Positions 42,485 to 50,151 of a DNA stretch of 50,151 bases are shown here, piece after piece (the first letter of the stretch is position 1; each line of letters opens with the position of its first letter). The notes under the pieces are model-generated. The model was not told the origin of the DNA, searched no databases, and saw nothing but the letters and a program-made list of their open reading frames with translations. The translations under genes and the position numbers were made by a program. The stretch lies in NCBI GenBank assembly GCA_016937725.1, contig JAFGVZ010000078.1, forward strand, positions 1-50,151, written 5' to 3'. The stretch comes from Paracoccaceae bacterium. Its GTDB lineage: Bacteria; Pseudomonadota; Alphaproteobacteria; Rhodobacterales; Rhodobacteraceae.

Positions 42485-42509
42485 ACGAACAATCTAATAT
42501 GTTGTTTTG
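42483..42509. promoter_or_regulatory. Candidate SoxR operator between soxS and soxV
   Basis: A 27-base AT-rich stretch with an inverted pair AACAA-N9-TTGTT. It shares 16 of 27 positions, including its ends (ATAnG and TTTG), with the stretch before soxX. SoxR is known to bind the soxS-soxV and soxW-soxX regions in relatives. Motif itself is inferred. Confidence 0.4.
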
Positions 42510-42555
42510 GCCCGCGCAACCAAGATAAGCGGGCGCACTTCGGGAGAACACTCAC

Positions 42556-43293
42556 ATGTTCGACATCAGCTATGCAGGGGCCGCGATCGCGGGGCTCTTG
42601 TCGTTTTTCACCCCGTGTATTCTGCCCATCGTGCCATTCTACCTATGCTACATGGCCGGCCTGTCCATGGGCGAGTTGCGCGATGAAGGCGGGCTTGCGC
42701 CGGGGGCGCAGCGCCGCCTTGTGCTGTCCTCGGTTGCCTTCGCGCTTGGTGTGACCAGTATTTTCGTGCTGCTGGGCATGGGTGCGACCGCTTTGGGGCA
42801 GGCCTTCATTGCCTATCGGGACATTCTGAAATGGGTCGCCGCCGCTGTTTTGCTGGGCTTTGGCTTGCATTTTCTGGGGGTTATCAAGATCGGCTTCCTG
42901 TATCGGCAAGCCCGGATAGAAAATGTGGGCGCGCCCAAATCCATGGTTGGGTCCTATGTGATGGGGCTGGCCTTCGGCTTCGGCTGGACGCCTTGCGTTG
43001 GCCCCGCACTGGCTGCGATCTTGATGGTTGCGTCGGGGATGGGCGAAGTCTGGCGCGGCGGGTTGTTGCTTGCGGTTTATGGCCTGTCGATGACCTTCCC
43101 CTTCGTCATCGCGGCATTGTTCGCGCGGCCCTTCCTGAACTGGGTCGGCAAGCACCGCTCGAAACTGGCGCATGTCGAAAAGGTGATGGGTGGTATGCTG
43201 GTCGTATTCGCTATTCTGATCGCAACTGATTCGATTTCGCTGATCGCCGATTGGATGCTGCGCAACATGCCTTGGACGGCCACTTTGGGGTGA
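42556..43293 (+). CDS. soxV: Membrane thiol-disulfide transporter SoxV (CcdA/DsbD family)
   Basis: A 245-residue protein with six membrane helices and no soluble domain. The two electron-relay cysteines are in FTPCILPIVP (Cys21) and GWTPCVGP (Cys147). It passes reductant from cytoplasmic thioredoxin to periplasmic SoxW. GGGAGAA precedes the ATG. First gene of the rightward sox unit. Confidence 0.93.
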   Translation: MFDISYAGAAIAGLLSFFTPCILPIVPFYLCYMAGLSMGELRDEGGLAPGAQRRLVLSSVAFALGVTSIFVLLGMGATALGQAFIAYRDILKWVAAAVLLGFGLHFLGVIKIGFLYRQARIENVGAPKSMVGSYVMGLAFGFGWTPCVGPALAAILMVASGMGEVWRGGLLLAVYGLSMTFPFVIAALFARPFLNWVGKHRSKLAHVEKVMGGMLVVFAILIATDSISLIADWMLRNMPWTATLG

Positions 43294-43322
43294 TCGTCAC
43301 AAATCTGACCTGGGAGGAGACT

Positions 43323-43892
43323 ATGCTGAGAATTGTATTTGCTTTTGTCGCGGGCCTTATGCTGACCGGTCCCGCTGCTGCCGTTCCCTTGGGGGAAGAC
43401 GGGTTGCACAAGCCCGCATGGTTCGTCGAAACGTTCCGCGACCTGCGCGATGATCTTGCCGATGCCAACGAGCAAGGCAAACGCCTGCTTTTGATCTTCG
43501 AACAGCGCGGCTGCATCTACTGCACGCGGATGCATGAACAGGTGTATGTCGATCCAGAGATCGAGCGCCTGCTTTCGGAACAGTTCTATGTCATCCAGAT
43601 GAACCTGTTCGGGAACCTTGAGGTCACTGATTTCGACGGCACCGTCATGGAAGAACGTGACATGGCGCGTCGTTGGGGTGTGGTGTTCACCCCCACAATG
43701 ATCTTCGCGCCAGAGGTTGCTCCCGAATCAGGTGGCCTGCGCGATTCGGCCGCAATGGTGATGCCCGGCGCGTTCGAACGCGGCAGCACCCGGTTGATGT
43801 TGGAATTCGTGTTGGAGAAGGGCTACGAGGGCGAAGAGCATTTCCAAAAGTACGTTGCGCGCCGCTTGGATGAGATGCGCGAGTCTCAGTAA
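43323..43892 (+). CDS. soxW: Periplasmic thioredoxin SoxW
   Basis: A 189-residue protein with a signal peptide (residues 1-20, ending PAAA). The redox motif is RGCIYC (Cys64, Cys67) in LLLIFEQRGCIYCTRMHEQV, and the cis-Pro is in VVFTPTMIF. It accepts electrons from SoxV. GGGAGGAGA lies directly before ATG 43323. A strong hairpin follows. Confidence 0.92.
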   Translation: MLRIVFAFVAGLMLTGPAAAVPLGEDGLHKPAWFVETFRDLRDDLADANEQGKRLLLIFEQRGCIYCTRMHEQVYVDPEIERLLSEQFYVIQMNLFGNLEVTDFDGTVMEERDMARRWGVVFTPTMIFAPEVAPESGGLRDSAAMVMPGAFERGSTRLMLEFVLEKGYEGEEHFQKYVARRLDEMRESQ

Positions 43893-43914
43893 AGGCTTGA
43901 TATTGTTCAAAAAT

Positions 43915-43949
43915 GAAACCCCGTCCTTCTACTCGAAGGGCGGGGTTTC
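43915..43949 (+). terminator. Hairpin/terminator after soxW
   Basis: GAAACCCCGTCCTTC / GAAGGGCGGGGTTTC forms a 15-pair stem with one G-T pair and a 5-base loop. The T-run is short, so termination may be partial, separating soxVW from soxXYZABCD. Confidence 0.65.
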
Positions 43950-43965
43950 GCATTCTCTGAAAAGA

Positions 43966-43992
43966 ATATGCAAAAAATCGAATTTTCATTTG
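43966..43992. promoter_or_regulatory. Candidate SoxR operator upstream of soxX
   Basis: An AT-rich 27-base stretch with GCAAA and TTTGC as inverted ends near its borders. It shares 16 of 27 positions with the soxS-soxV candidate. It lies 87-113 bases before soxX, where inducible transcription of the core genes would begin. Confidence 0.4.
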
Positions 43993-44078
43993 CCGCATCG
44001 GTATCCCTTGGTCTACAGTGACAACATGGTGAGCTTGGGAGAGCGCCACATCTACACAGCGTGTCTGGGAGGACATCC

Positions 44079-44573
44079 ATGAATTCACGTTTCATCAGTG
44101 CAGCATTGACCTCGGCCTTCGTTGTCGTTGCTGTTTCCGCATCGGCAGAAATCAAACCGGCAGACGTTGTCTGGGAAAATGACATCGCAATCCCGGCCTC
44201 GTTGACCGGCGTTCCGGGCGACCCCGCCGAAGGGGCGAAAGTTCTGTCGGCACGGTCCTTGGGCAATTGCGTGGCCTGCCACCAAAACTCTGCAATGCCC
44301 GACGTGGCGTTCCAAGGGAATGTCGGCCCGTCGTTTGATGGTGTCGGTGCCCGTTGGTCCGAAGCAGAGCTGCGCGGCATCGTTGCCGATGCCAAACGCG
44401 CTTTCCCTGAAAGCCGCATGCCGACCTTCTATGAAGATGATCCGGCGGCCTTCATCCGTCCGGGCGATGCCTACACGGCGAAGGCCTACAACCCAGAAAC
44501 CTTCTCGACGCTGCTGACTGCTCAGCAAATCGAGGATGTGGTGGCCTACCTGGTCACCTTGACCGAATACTGA
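44079..44573 (+). CDS. soxX: Cytochrome c SoxX
   Basis: A 164-residue monoheme cytochrome. The signal peptide is residues 1-23. Heme is attached at CVACH (Cys64, Cys67, His68), with Met114 (SRMPTF) as likely axial ligand. It pairs with SoxA to join thiosulfate oxidatively to SoxY. GGGAGGA precedes the ATG. First gene of the core sox unit. Confidence 0.94.
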   Translation: MNSRFISAALTSAFVVVAVSASAEIKPADVVWENDIAIPASLTGVPGDPAEGAKVLSARSLGNCVACHQNSAMPDVAFQGNVGPSFDGVGARWSEAELRGIVADAKRAFPESRMPTFYEDDPAAFIRPGDAYTAKAYNPETFSTLLTAQQIEDVVAYLVTLTEY

Positions 44574-44620
44574 GGCGGCGTCGCGCCCCCTCGGCCCTCT
44601 CTACTCGAAAGGATATCTCG

Positions 44621-45034
44621 ATGATTACAAGACGCGAAACTATGGCCTTGGGTCTTGGTGTTGCCACCATCACCCTGCTGCCGCTCCGTGCAAGCGCTGC
44701 TGCTGGCGACGCGATCGCGGCCTATACCGGTGGCGCAGCTGTCACCGAAGGCGGCGTGATGATCACCGCTCCGGAAATTGCTGAAAACGGCAACACTGTT
44801 CCGATTACGGTCGAAGCCCCCGGCGCGGCAGAAATCGCGATCTACGCCGATGGCAACCCGACCCCGGGCGTTGCTGTGTTCAAGTTCGGCCCGGCTGCCG
44901 GTTCGAACCGTGCTTCGACCCGCATTCGTCTGGGCGGCACGCAGGACGTGGTCGCCGTAGCCAAAATGCCCGATGGCAGCTTCATGCAGGCCGCTGTCGA
45001 AGTGAAAGTCACCATTGGCGGTTGCGGCGGCTGA
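44621..45034 (+). CDS. soxY: Sulfur carrier SoxY
   Basis: A 137-residue protein with a Tat signal (ITRRETMALGLGVATITLL). The C-terminus GGCGG carries the swinging-arm Cys135 that holds sulfur intermediates. It is folded with SoxZ and delivered to SoxXA, SoxB and Sox(CD). Codon use suggests strong expression. Confidence 0.95.
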   Translation: MITRRETMALGLGVATITLLPLRASAAAGDAIAAYTGGAAVTEGGVMITAPEIAENGNTVPITVEAPGAAEIAIYADGNPTPGVAVFKFGPAAGSNRASTRIRLGGTQDVVAVAKMPDGSFMQAAVEVKVTIGGCGG

Positions 45035-45079
45035 TCTAGCCCGCATCCTTCGCCAATCGTCATTCTAGGAGAGACACAC

Positions 45080-45406
45080 ATGTCTGAAGTTAAACCCCGC
45101 ATCCGCCTGCCGCGCTCTGTGAAGGCTGGGCAAGCCGCCGAAGTCAAAACGCTGGTCAGCCACGTTATGGAAACCGGCCTGCGTAAAGATTCCAGCGGCA
45201 ACATCATTCCGCGCATGATCATCAACCGCTTCACCTGCGAATATGGTGGCGAAATGGTGGTCGACATGGCGCTGGAAGGCGCAATTTCCGCGAACCCTTA
45301 TGTCGAATTCGACATCATGGTCGGTGACGCCACCGACGTCGTCTTCACTTGGTATGAAGATGGCGGCGCGGTCTACACGCAGACCGAACAGTTGACCATC
45401 GGTTAA
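45080..45406 (+). CDS. soxZ: SoxY partner SoxZ
   Basis: A 108-residue immunoglobulin-like protein without signal peptide or cysteine at the end. It is exported with SoxY by the Tat route. The PRIRLPRSVKAGQAAEVKTLVSHVMETG start is typical. GGAGAG precedes the ATG. Confidence 0.95.
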   Translation: MSEVKPRIRLPRSVKAGQAAEVKTLVSHVMETGLRKDSSGNIIPRMIINRFTCEYGGEMVVDMALEGAISANPYVEFDIMVGDATDVVFTWYEDGGAVYTQTEQLTIG

Positions 45407-45442
45407 CGTTTTACGGTCATGCGCCAGTCTGGGAGGAGACGT

Positions 45443-46309
45443 ATGAAGACCTTTACCCTAAGCAAGCTGATGGCCTCTGCGGCAATCTGTGCGGTCGCGC
45501 TTACCAGCGCGGCCCATGCAGACCCGCATCCGGATGCAGAGCTTATCATCGACGGCGAGCTGAAGCTGAACGTGCGTGCCGAAGCCCCGGCACATCTGGA
45601 CGGTGCGCTGCCCGAGCTATACTCGGGTTGGCTGTTCCGCACAGATGAGACCCGCGCGCTACAAATGGACGATTTCGAAAATCCGGCCATCTTGGCGGTC
45701 GAAGCGGGCGCTGAGCTGTGGGAAACCGCGCAAGGTGCCACGGATCAGTCCTGCGCCGATTGCCATGGCGATGCGGCGGAAAGCATGAAAGGAGTTCGTG
45801 CTTCCATGCCTAAGGTCAACGAGAATGGCGATCTGTGGTCCATGGAAGACTACGTGATGAACTGTCAGACCACACGCATGGAAGCTGAGCCTTATGGCTG
45901 GAACAGCAGCGATATGCGTAACCTGACCTCGTTCATCTCGATGCAGTCGCGCGGTATGCCGGTGGATGTGGCAATTGACGGTGCCGCTGCACCCTTCTGG
46001 GAGAAGGGCAAAGAGATGTATTATACCCGCTTCGGTCAGTTGGAGCTGTCTTGCGCCAATTGCCACGAAGATAGCTGGGGTATGATGATCCGCGCGGACC
46101 ATCTGAGCCAAGGCCAGATCAACGGCTTCCCGACCTACCGTCTGAAGAATGCGGGCATGGTCTCGATCCACAACCGTTTCCGCGGCTGTATTCGTGACAC
46201 GCGCGCAGAATCCTTTGCGATCGGATCGCAAGAATTCCGCGAGTTGGAACTGTATGTTGCATCGCGCGGCAACGGTCTGGCTGTCGAAGGCGTGGCTGTT
46301 CGTCAGTAA
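45443..46309 (+). CDS. soxA: Diheme cytochrome c SoxA
   Basis: A 288-residue protein with signal peptide residues 1-26 (ending AAHA). Two heme motifs are present: CADCH (Cys104, Cys107, His108) and CANCH (Cys204, Cys207, His208). Cys141 (MNCQTTRME) and Cys249 (FRGCIRDTRAE) are the axial cysteine ligands; Cys249 is the active-site cysteine, a persulfide in crystal structures of the family. This is the full diheme type. ATG 45443 has GGGAGGAGA upstream. Confidence 0.94.
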   Translation: MKTFTLSKLMASAAICAVALTSAAHADPHPDAELIIDGELKLNVRAEAPAHLDGALPELYSGWLFRTDETRALQMDDFENPAILAVEAGAELWETAQGATDQSCADCHGDAAESMKGVRASMPKVNENGDLWSMEDYVMNCQTTRMEAEPYGWNSSDMRNLTSFISMQSRGMPVDVAIDGAAAPFWEKGKEMYYTRFGQLELSCANCHEDSWGMMIRADHLSQGQINGFPTYRLKNAGMVSIHNRFRGCIRDTRAESFAIGSQEFRELELYVASRGNGLAVEGVAVRQ

Positions 46310-46317
46310 CCTGGTTT

Positions 46318-46373
46318 TCGGGGCGCGCGCTTAGGTGTGCCCCGAGCCTCTGGTCTGGCGTTTTTTCAGACCA
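46318..46373 (+). other. Two stem-loops in soxA-soxB gap
   Basis: Stem 1 is TCGGGGC / GCCCCGA (46318-46345) and stem 2 is TGGTCTG / CAGACCA (46351-46373, with T6 in its loop). They occupy an unusually long 143-base gap and could set the ratio of soxXYZA to soxBCD messages. Confidence 0.5.
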
Positions 46374-46452
46374 ACAATATTCACACTTACGAAGATTGGC
46401 ATGTTCGCTTTCCTCCCGGCGAACTGCCATCCCTCCCAAGGAGAGACCTCTC

Positions 46453-48147
46453 ATGATTTCCAGGCGCGAATTCTTGCAAGCCTCTGTCGCGGCTTCTGCG
46501 CTTTACGGCATTTCCGGTTATGGCAACTGGGGCAAGCTGGCGGCGCAGCAGGCGCTGACACAGGATGATCTGCTGAAATTCGACACGTTCGGAAATCTGT
46601 CGATCATCCATATTACCGACATTCATGCCCATCTGAAACCGATCTGGTTCCGCGAACCCGAATGGAACGTTGGCGTGGGCGCGGTGAAAGGCAAGCCGCC
46701 GCATGTGGTGGGCAAAGACTTCATCGAGATGTTCAATCTCAAGCCTGGCTCGCCCGAAGCTTATGCCCTGACCTACGAAGATTTCGAGGCGCTTGGCAAA
46801 ACCTATGGCCGCATGGGCGGCATGGACCGCGTCGCAACTGTCGTGAAAGCGATCAAGGCCGACCGCCCTGATGCGATTTTGCTGGATGGTGGCGACACGT
46901 GGCATGGGTCGATGACCAGCTATCTGACCAAGGGTCAGGACGTGGTCAACGTGATGAACAAGCTGGGCGTCGAAGCCATGACCAGCCACTGGGAATGGAC
47001 CTTCGGCACCGACCGCGTGATGGAAATTGTGGAAGGTCTGCCGTTCCCGTTCCTTGGCCAGAATATTTTCGACTCTGAATGGGACGAACCTGCCGAATTC
47101 CCGGACTACACTTGGTTTGAACGTGGTGGCGCGAAGGTCGCCGTTATCGGCCAGGCCTTCCCCTATATGCCCATCGCCAATCCGGGCTGGATGTTCCCGG
47201 AATACAGCTTCGGTATTCGCGATGCGCGGATGCAGGAAATGGTCGATGAAGTCCGCGCACAGGGGGCCGATTTGGTCGTCGTGCTGTCGCATAACGGCTT
47301 CGACGTGGACCGCCAGATGGCAAGCCGCGTGACCGGCATTGACGTTATCCTGACCGGCCACACCCATGACGCGCTGCCAGAGCCGGTGATCGTGGGCGAG
47401 ACCCTGCTGATCGCAAGCGGCAGCCATGGCAAATTCGTGACCCGTCTGGATCTGGATGTGCGCGATGGCCGGATGATGGGCTTCCGCAGCAAGCTGATCC
47501 CGATCTTCTCGGATGTCATCACGCCCGATGCCGAAATGGCTACCCTGATCGACAATGAGCGCGCACCCTTCAAGGACCAACTGGAAGAGGTGATCGGCCA
47601 CACCGACAGCCTTCTGTATCGCCGCGGCAATTTCAACGGCACATGGGATGACCTGATCTGCGAAGCGATCATGTCCGAGCGTGACACCGAAATCGCCATG
47701 TCGCCCGGCGTGCGTTGGGGGGCCAGCCTGATGCCGGGCGATGCGATCACCCGCGAGGACATCCATTCGGTCACAAGCATGACCTATGGAGAGTGCTACC
47801 GGACCGAGATGACCGGCGAATTCCTGAAAGTCGTGCTGGAAGATGTGGCCGATAACCTGTTCAACCCTGACCCCTATTTCCAGCAGGGCGGCGACATGGT
47901 TCGCATGGGGGGTCTTGGCTACAAGATCGACATTTCCAAGCCAATTGGCGAGCGCATCTCGAACATGACGCTCCTGTCCACCGGCGATGCAATCGACCCG
48001 GCCCGCACCTACACCGTCGGCGGGTGGGCCAGCGTCAACGAGGGAACCGAAGGCCCGCAGATCTGGGATGTGGTCGAAGCCCATATCCGCAAGGTCGAGC
48101 GTGTGTCCCTGACACCAAACACCTCTGTCGAGGTCACGGGCCTCTAA
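46453..48147 (+). CDS. soxB: Thiosulfohydrolase SoxB
   Basis: A 564-residue dinuclear manganese enzyme that releases sulfate from SoxY-bound thiosulfonate. The Tat signal is ISRREFLQASVAASAL. Metal motifs are HITDIHAHLKP, DGGDTWHGS, SHWEW and GHTHDAL, in the 5'-nucleotidase order. AGGAGAG lies before ATG 46453. A 1077-residue frame on the opposite strand is a composition artefact. Confidence 0.95.
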   Translation: MISRREFLQASVAASALYGISGYGNWGKLAAQQALTQDDLLKFDTFGNLSIIHITDIHAHLKPIWFREPEWNVGVGAVKGKPPHVVGKDFIEMFNLKPGSPEAYALTYEDFEALGKTYGRMGGMDRVATVVKAIKADRPDAILLDGGDTWHGSMTSYLTKGQDVVNVMNKLGVEAMTSHWEWTFGTDRVMEIVEGLPFPFLGQNIFDSEWDEPAEFPDYTWFERGGAKVAVIGQAFPYMPIANPGWMFPEYSFGIRDARMQEMVDEVRAQGADLVVVLSHNGFDVDRQMASRVTGIDVILTGHTHDALPEPVIVGETLLIASGSHGKFVTRLDLDVRDGRMMGFRSKLIPIFSDVITPDAEMATLIDNERAPFKDQLEEVIGHTDSLLYRRGNFNGTWDDLICEAIMSERDTEIAMSPGVRWGASLMPGDAITREDIHSVTSMTYGECYRTEMTGEFLKVVLEDVADNLFNPDPYFQQGGDMVRMGGLGYKIDISKPIGERISNMTLLSTGDAIDPARTYTVGGWASVNEGTEGPQIWDVVEAHIRKVERVSLTPNTSVEVTGL

Positions 48148-48201
48148 CCATTCAACCCGGGTGGGCTTTGGCCCACCCAGACAAGCAAAAGGAACTACGT
48201 C

Positions 48202-49491
48202 ATGACCGACCAGTCGAATGACGCGCCCCGCAAATCCGGTGGTGCCAGCCGCCGCGATTTCCTGCGCACCGCAGGGCTTGCCGCCGGGGGCGCCGCGCTT
48301 GCTGCAACGGGCGCACGGGCCAATACGCCCGATCCGCTGATCACAGAAATCCAGCCTTATGCGTCCTTCACCGGTGAAGCTGTGGATGCAACGCCCTACG
48401 GTATGCCCATTCATTACGAAGAGCATGTTGTGCGCCGCAACGTGGAATGGCTGACGGCTGACCCGATCAGCTCGATCAACTTTACGCCGATCCATGCGCT
48501 GGAAGGCACGATTACCCCGCAGGGTTGCGCATTCGAGCGTCACCACTCCGGCGCGATCGAGATGAGCAAGCAGGAATACCGCCTGATGATCAACGGTTTG
48601 GTTGATCGTCCGCTGGTCTTCACTTTTGCTGACCTGATGCGCATGCCGCGCGCAAGCATGGTCGCGTTTTGCGAATGTGCGGCCAATAGCGGTATGGAAT
48701 GGGGCGGCGCGCAGCTGAACGGTGCGCAATTCACCCATGGTATGATCCATAACATGGAATATATCGGCGTTCCCCTGCGTGTGTTGCTGGAAGAAGCTGG
48801 CGTTCAGCCCGAAGGTAAGTGGGTCTTCGTCGAGGGGCATGACGCCAGCTCGAATGGTCGCTCTATCCCGATGGAAAAGGCCATGGATGATTGCCTTGTC
48901 GCCTTTTACGCCAACGGTGAGGCGCTGCGCATGGAGCATGGCTATCCTGTCCGCTTGGTTGTTCCCGGTTGGGAAGGCAATATGTGGGTCAAGTGGCTGC
49001 GCCGGGTCGGGGTCTATGACCAGGCCGTCGAAGCCCGCGAAGAAACCAGCAAATACACCGACCTTCTGGCCAATGGTATTGCGCGCAAATGGACGTGGGA
49101 AATGGATGCGAAATCCGTCATCACGGCACCATCGCCGCAAGCGCCTGCAAGCCATGGTCCGGGTCCGATGGTTATCACGGGTCTGGCATGGTCCGGTCGC
49201 GGCAAAATCACTCGCGTCGACGTGTCGATGGACGGTGGCGTGAACTGGGTTGAAGCCCGGATCGCGGGCGATGCCCTGCCAATGGCGCTGACGCGCTTCT
49301 ATGTCGATCATGTTTGGGACGGCAAGCCGATGCTGCTGCAATCGCGCGCGGTAGATGAAACTGGCTATGTCCAGCCCACCAAGGACCAGCTGCGCGCAGT
49401 GCGCGGCCTGCAATCCGTCTATCACAACAACGGCATCCAGACTTGGCATGTCAACGAGAATGGGGAAGCTGAAAATGTCGAAGTGTCGTAA
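48202..49491 (+). CDS. soxC: Sulfane dehydrogenase molybdenum subunit SoxC
   Basis: A 429-residue sulfite-oxidase-family protein with a Tat signal (SRRDFLRTAGLAAGG). The likely molybdenum ligand is Cys159 in FCECAANSG. The C-terminal dimerisation domain contains RGKITRVDVSMDGGVNW. With SoxD it oxidises SoxY-bound sulfane sulfur in a six-electron step. Presence of SoxCD implies complete oxidation to sulfate without sulfur globules. Confidence 0.94.
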   Translation: MTDQSNDAPRKSGGASRRDFLRTAGLAAGGAALAATGARANTPDPLITEIQPYASFTGEAVDATPYGMPIHYEEHVVRRNVEWLTADPISSINFTPIHALEGTITPQGCAFERHHSGAIEMSKQEYRLMINGLVDRPLVFTFADLMRMPRASMVAFCECAANSGMEWGGAQLNGAQFTHGMIHNMEYIGVPLRVLLEEAGVQPEGKWVFVEGHDASSNGRSIPMEKAMDDCLVAFYANGEALRMEHGYPVRLVVPGWEGNMWVKWLRRVGVYDQAVEAREETSKYTDLLANGIARKWTWEMDAKSVITAPSPQAPASHGPGPMVITGLAWSGRGKITRVDVSMDGGVNWVEARIAGDALPMALTRFYVDHVWDGKPMLLQSRAVDETGYVQPTKDQLRAVRGLQSVYHNNGIQTWHVNENGEAENVEVS

Positions 49492-50151
49492 TCTGATCGC
49501 TACCACGGCGCTTGCAACTTTGCTGGCGTCTCCGATCTTCGCGCAGGAACTTGGCTTGGGCCGTCCTGCACTGCCTGAAGAAATCGACGCATGGGATGTT
49601 GCGGTCCTGCCCGACGGCACTGGCCTGCCCGTTGGCAGCGGTGACGTCTATGACGGTGAAGAAGCGTGGATCAACAATTGTGCGGCGTGCCACGGCGATT
49701 TTGCCGAAGGTGCCGGCGCATGGCCGGTCATCGCGGGCGGGCAGGGCACCCTGACCAATCCGCGCCCGGTCAAGACGGTCGGGTCTTACTGGCCCTACCT
49801 GTCGACCGTGTTCGATTATGTGCACCGCTCGATGCCGTTCGGCGCAGCACAGATCCTGACCTATGACGAAACCTACGCGATTACGGCTTATATCCTCTAT
49901 TCGAATGGGATCGTGGATGATGACTTCGTGCTCAGCAATGAGAACTTCACGGAAATCGTCATGCCAAATGCGGATGGCTTTATCGTAGATGATCGCGTCG
50001 CAACGGAGTTCCCGCTCTTCGTGACCGAGCCGTGCATGAGCAACTGCACCGACCCGGTCGAGATCAGCAAACGCGCGAGCGATATTGCCGTGACCCCGCC
50101 TTTCCCGCGCTTGCTGCTGGATGGCACGGTTGTCGAGCCGGGCGAGATGGT
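49475..50151 (+). CDS. soxD: Sulfane dehydrogenase cytochrome subunit SoxD, 5' part
   Basis: First 225 codons; the gene runs off the right edge. The signal peptide ends IFAQ (residue 24). The first heme motif is CAACH (Cys69, Cys72, His73). A second heme expected in Paracoccus SoxD would lie outside. The ATG at 49475 lies inside soxC, overlapping it by 17 bases, with a GGGGAAG stretch just upstream. Confidence 0.9.
   Translation, partial: MSKCRNLIATTALATLLASPIFAQELGLGRPALPEEIDAWDVAVLPDGTGLPVGSGDVYDGEEAWINNCAACHGDFAEGAGAWPVIAGGQGTLTNPRPVKTVGSYWPYLSTVFDYVHRSMPFGAAQILTYDETYAITAYILYSNGIVDDDFVLSNENFTEIVMPNADGFIVDDRVATEFPLFVTEPCMSNCTDPVEISKRASDIAVTPPFPRLLLDGTVVEPGEM

Noticed and set aside
46387..49620. 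Open frame of 1077 codons on the minus strand across soxB and soxC
   Set aside because: It is fully antisense to two certain genes with Tat signals and metal motifs. Its His/Arg-rich composition is the usual complement of high-GC codons, and no domain is recognisable.
1..50151. tRNA genes, CRISPR arrays, insertion sequences or prophage genes
   Set aside because: No cloverleaf-like sequence, spaced direct repeats, transposase or phage frames were found while reading both strands by eye.

Overview
The window looks like chromosomal DNA of an aerobic or facultative alphaproteobacterium of the Rhodobacteraceae (Rhodobacter, Paracoccus, Roseobacter relatives). The basis is high GC, a class I PHA granule locus with a PhaR regulator, divergent irr/fabA, a tolC plus PopZ-like pair, and a Paracoccus-type sox cluster. 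Species cannot be assigned from sequence alone. I see no tRNA, rRNA, insertion sequence, prophage or CRISPR array. The window is cut inside bcsA on the left and inside soxD on the right.

Layout. (1) 1-6386: four-gene cellulose operon, bcsA-bcsB-bcsZ-TPR protein, with every junction an ATGA overlap, closed by a bidirectional terminator. (2) 6391-10864: polyhydroxyalkanoate locus, phaZ divergent from phaC-phaP-phaR, with CTGC-N3-GCAG type boxes before phaP, phaR and in the phaZ/phaC gap that suggest PhaR control. (3) 10868-18930: eight-gene leftward operon. It holds a polar-amino-acid type ABC importer, two glutamine-synthetase-like ligases, a class I glutamine amidotransferase and a FAD oxidoreductase, and fits a gamma-glutamylation pathway for an imported amine. 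(4) 19039-22152: YHS-domain protein, ettA, an unknown small gene and a brnT-brnA toxin-antitoxin pair. (5) 22219-27353: lipopolysaccharide block with Kdo transferase waaA, three glycosyltransferases and kdsD. (6) 27417-28114: two adjacent crcB fluoride-channel genes. (7) 28167-32489: unsaturated fatty acid genes fabB and fabA separated by an NsrR-like Rrf2 regulator and a Tat-exported amine oxidase, with irr divergent from fabA. (8) 32573-38339: housekeeping genes nudix, arfB, a queuosine-precursor type transporter, mscL, a YtoQ-family gene, pcm, tolC and a PopZ-like gene. Between the transporter gene and arfB lies a candidate small leader gene. (9) 38456-50151: sulfur oxidation cluster. It has two exported metallo-beta-lactamase-fold proteins, a YeeE/YedE sulfur transporter, soxR-soxS leftward and soxVWXYZABCD rightward.

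How the parts work together. SoxXA, SoxYZ, SoxB and Sox(CD) form the periplasmic thiosulfate-oxidising multienzyme system. SoxV, SoxW and SoxS supply reductant or redox repair, and SoxR is the ArsR-type repressor. Two near-perfect FNR-type boxes with the same core lie upstream of the Rrf2/amine-oxidase pair and of the sulfur transporter gene, hinting at oxygen or NO control. The best candidates for something undescribed are the small leader gene before arfB (33534-33753), the SoxH-like protein that has lost most of its metal motif, and the amine gamma-glutamylation operon.
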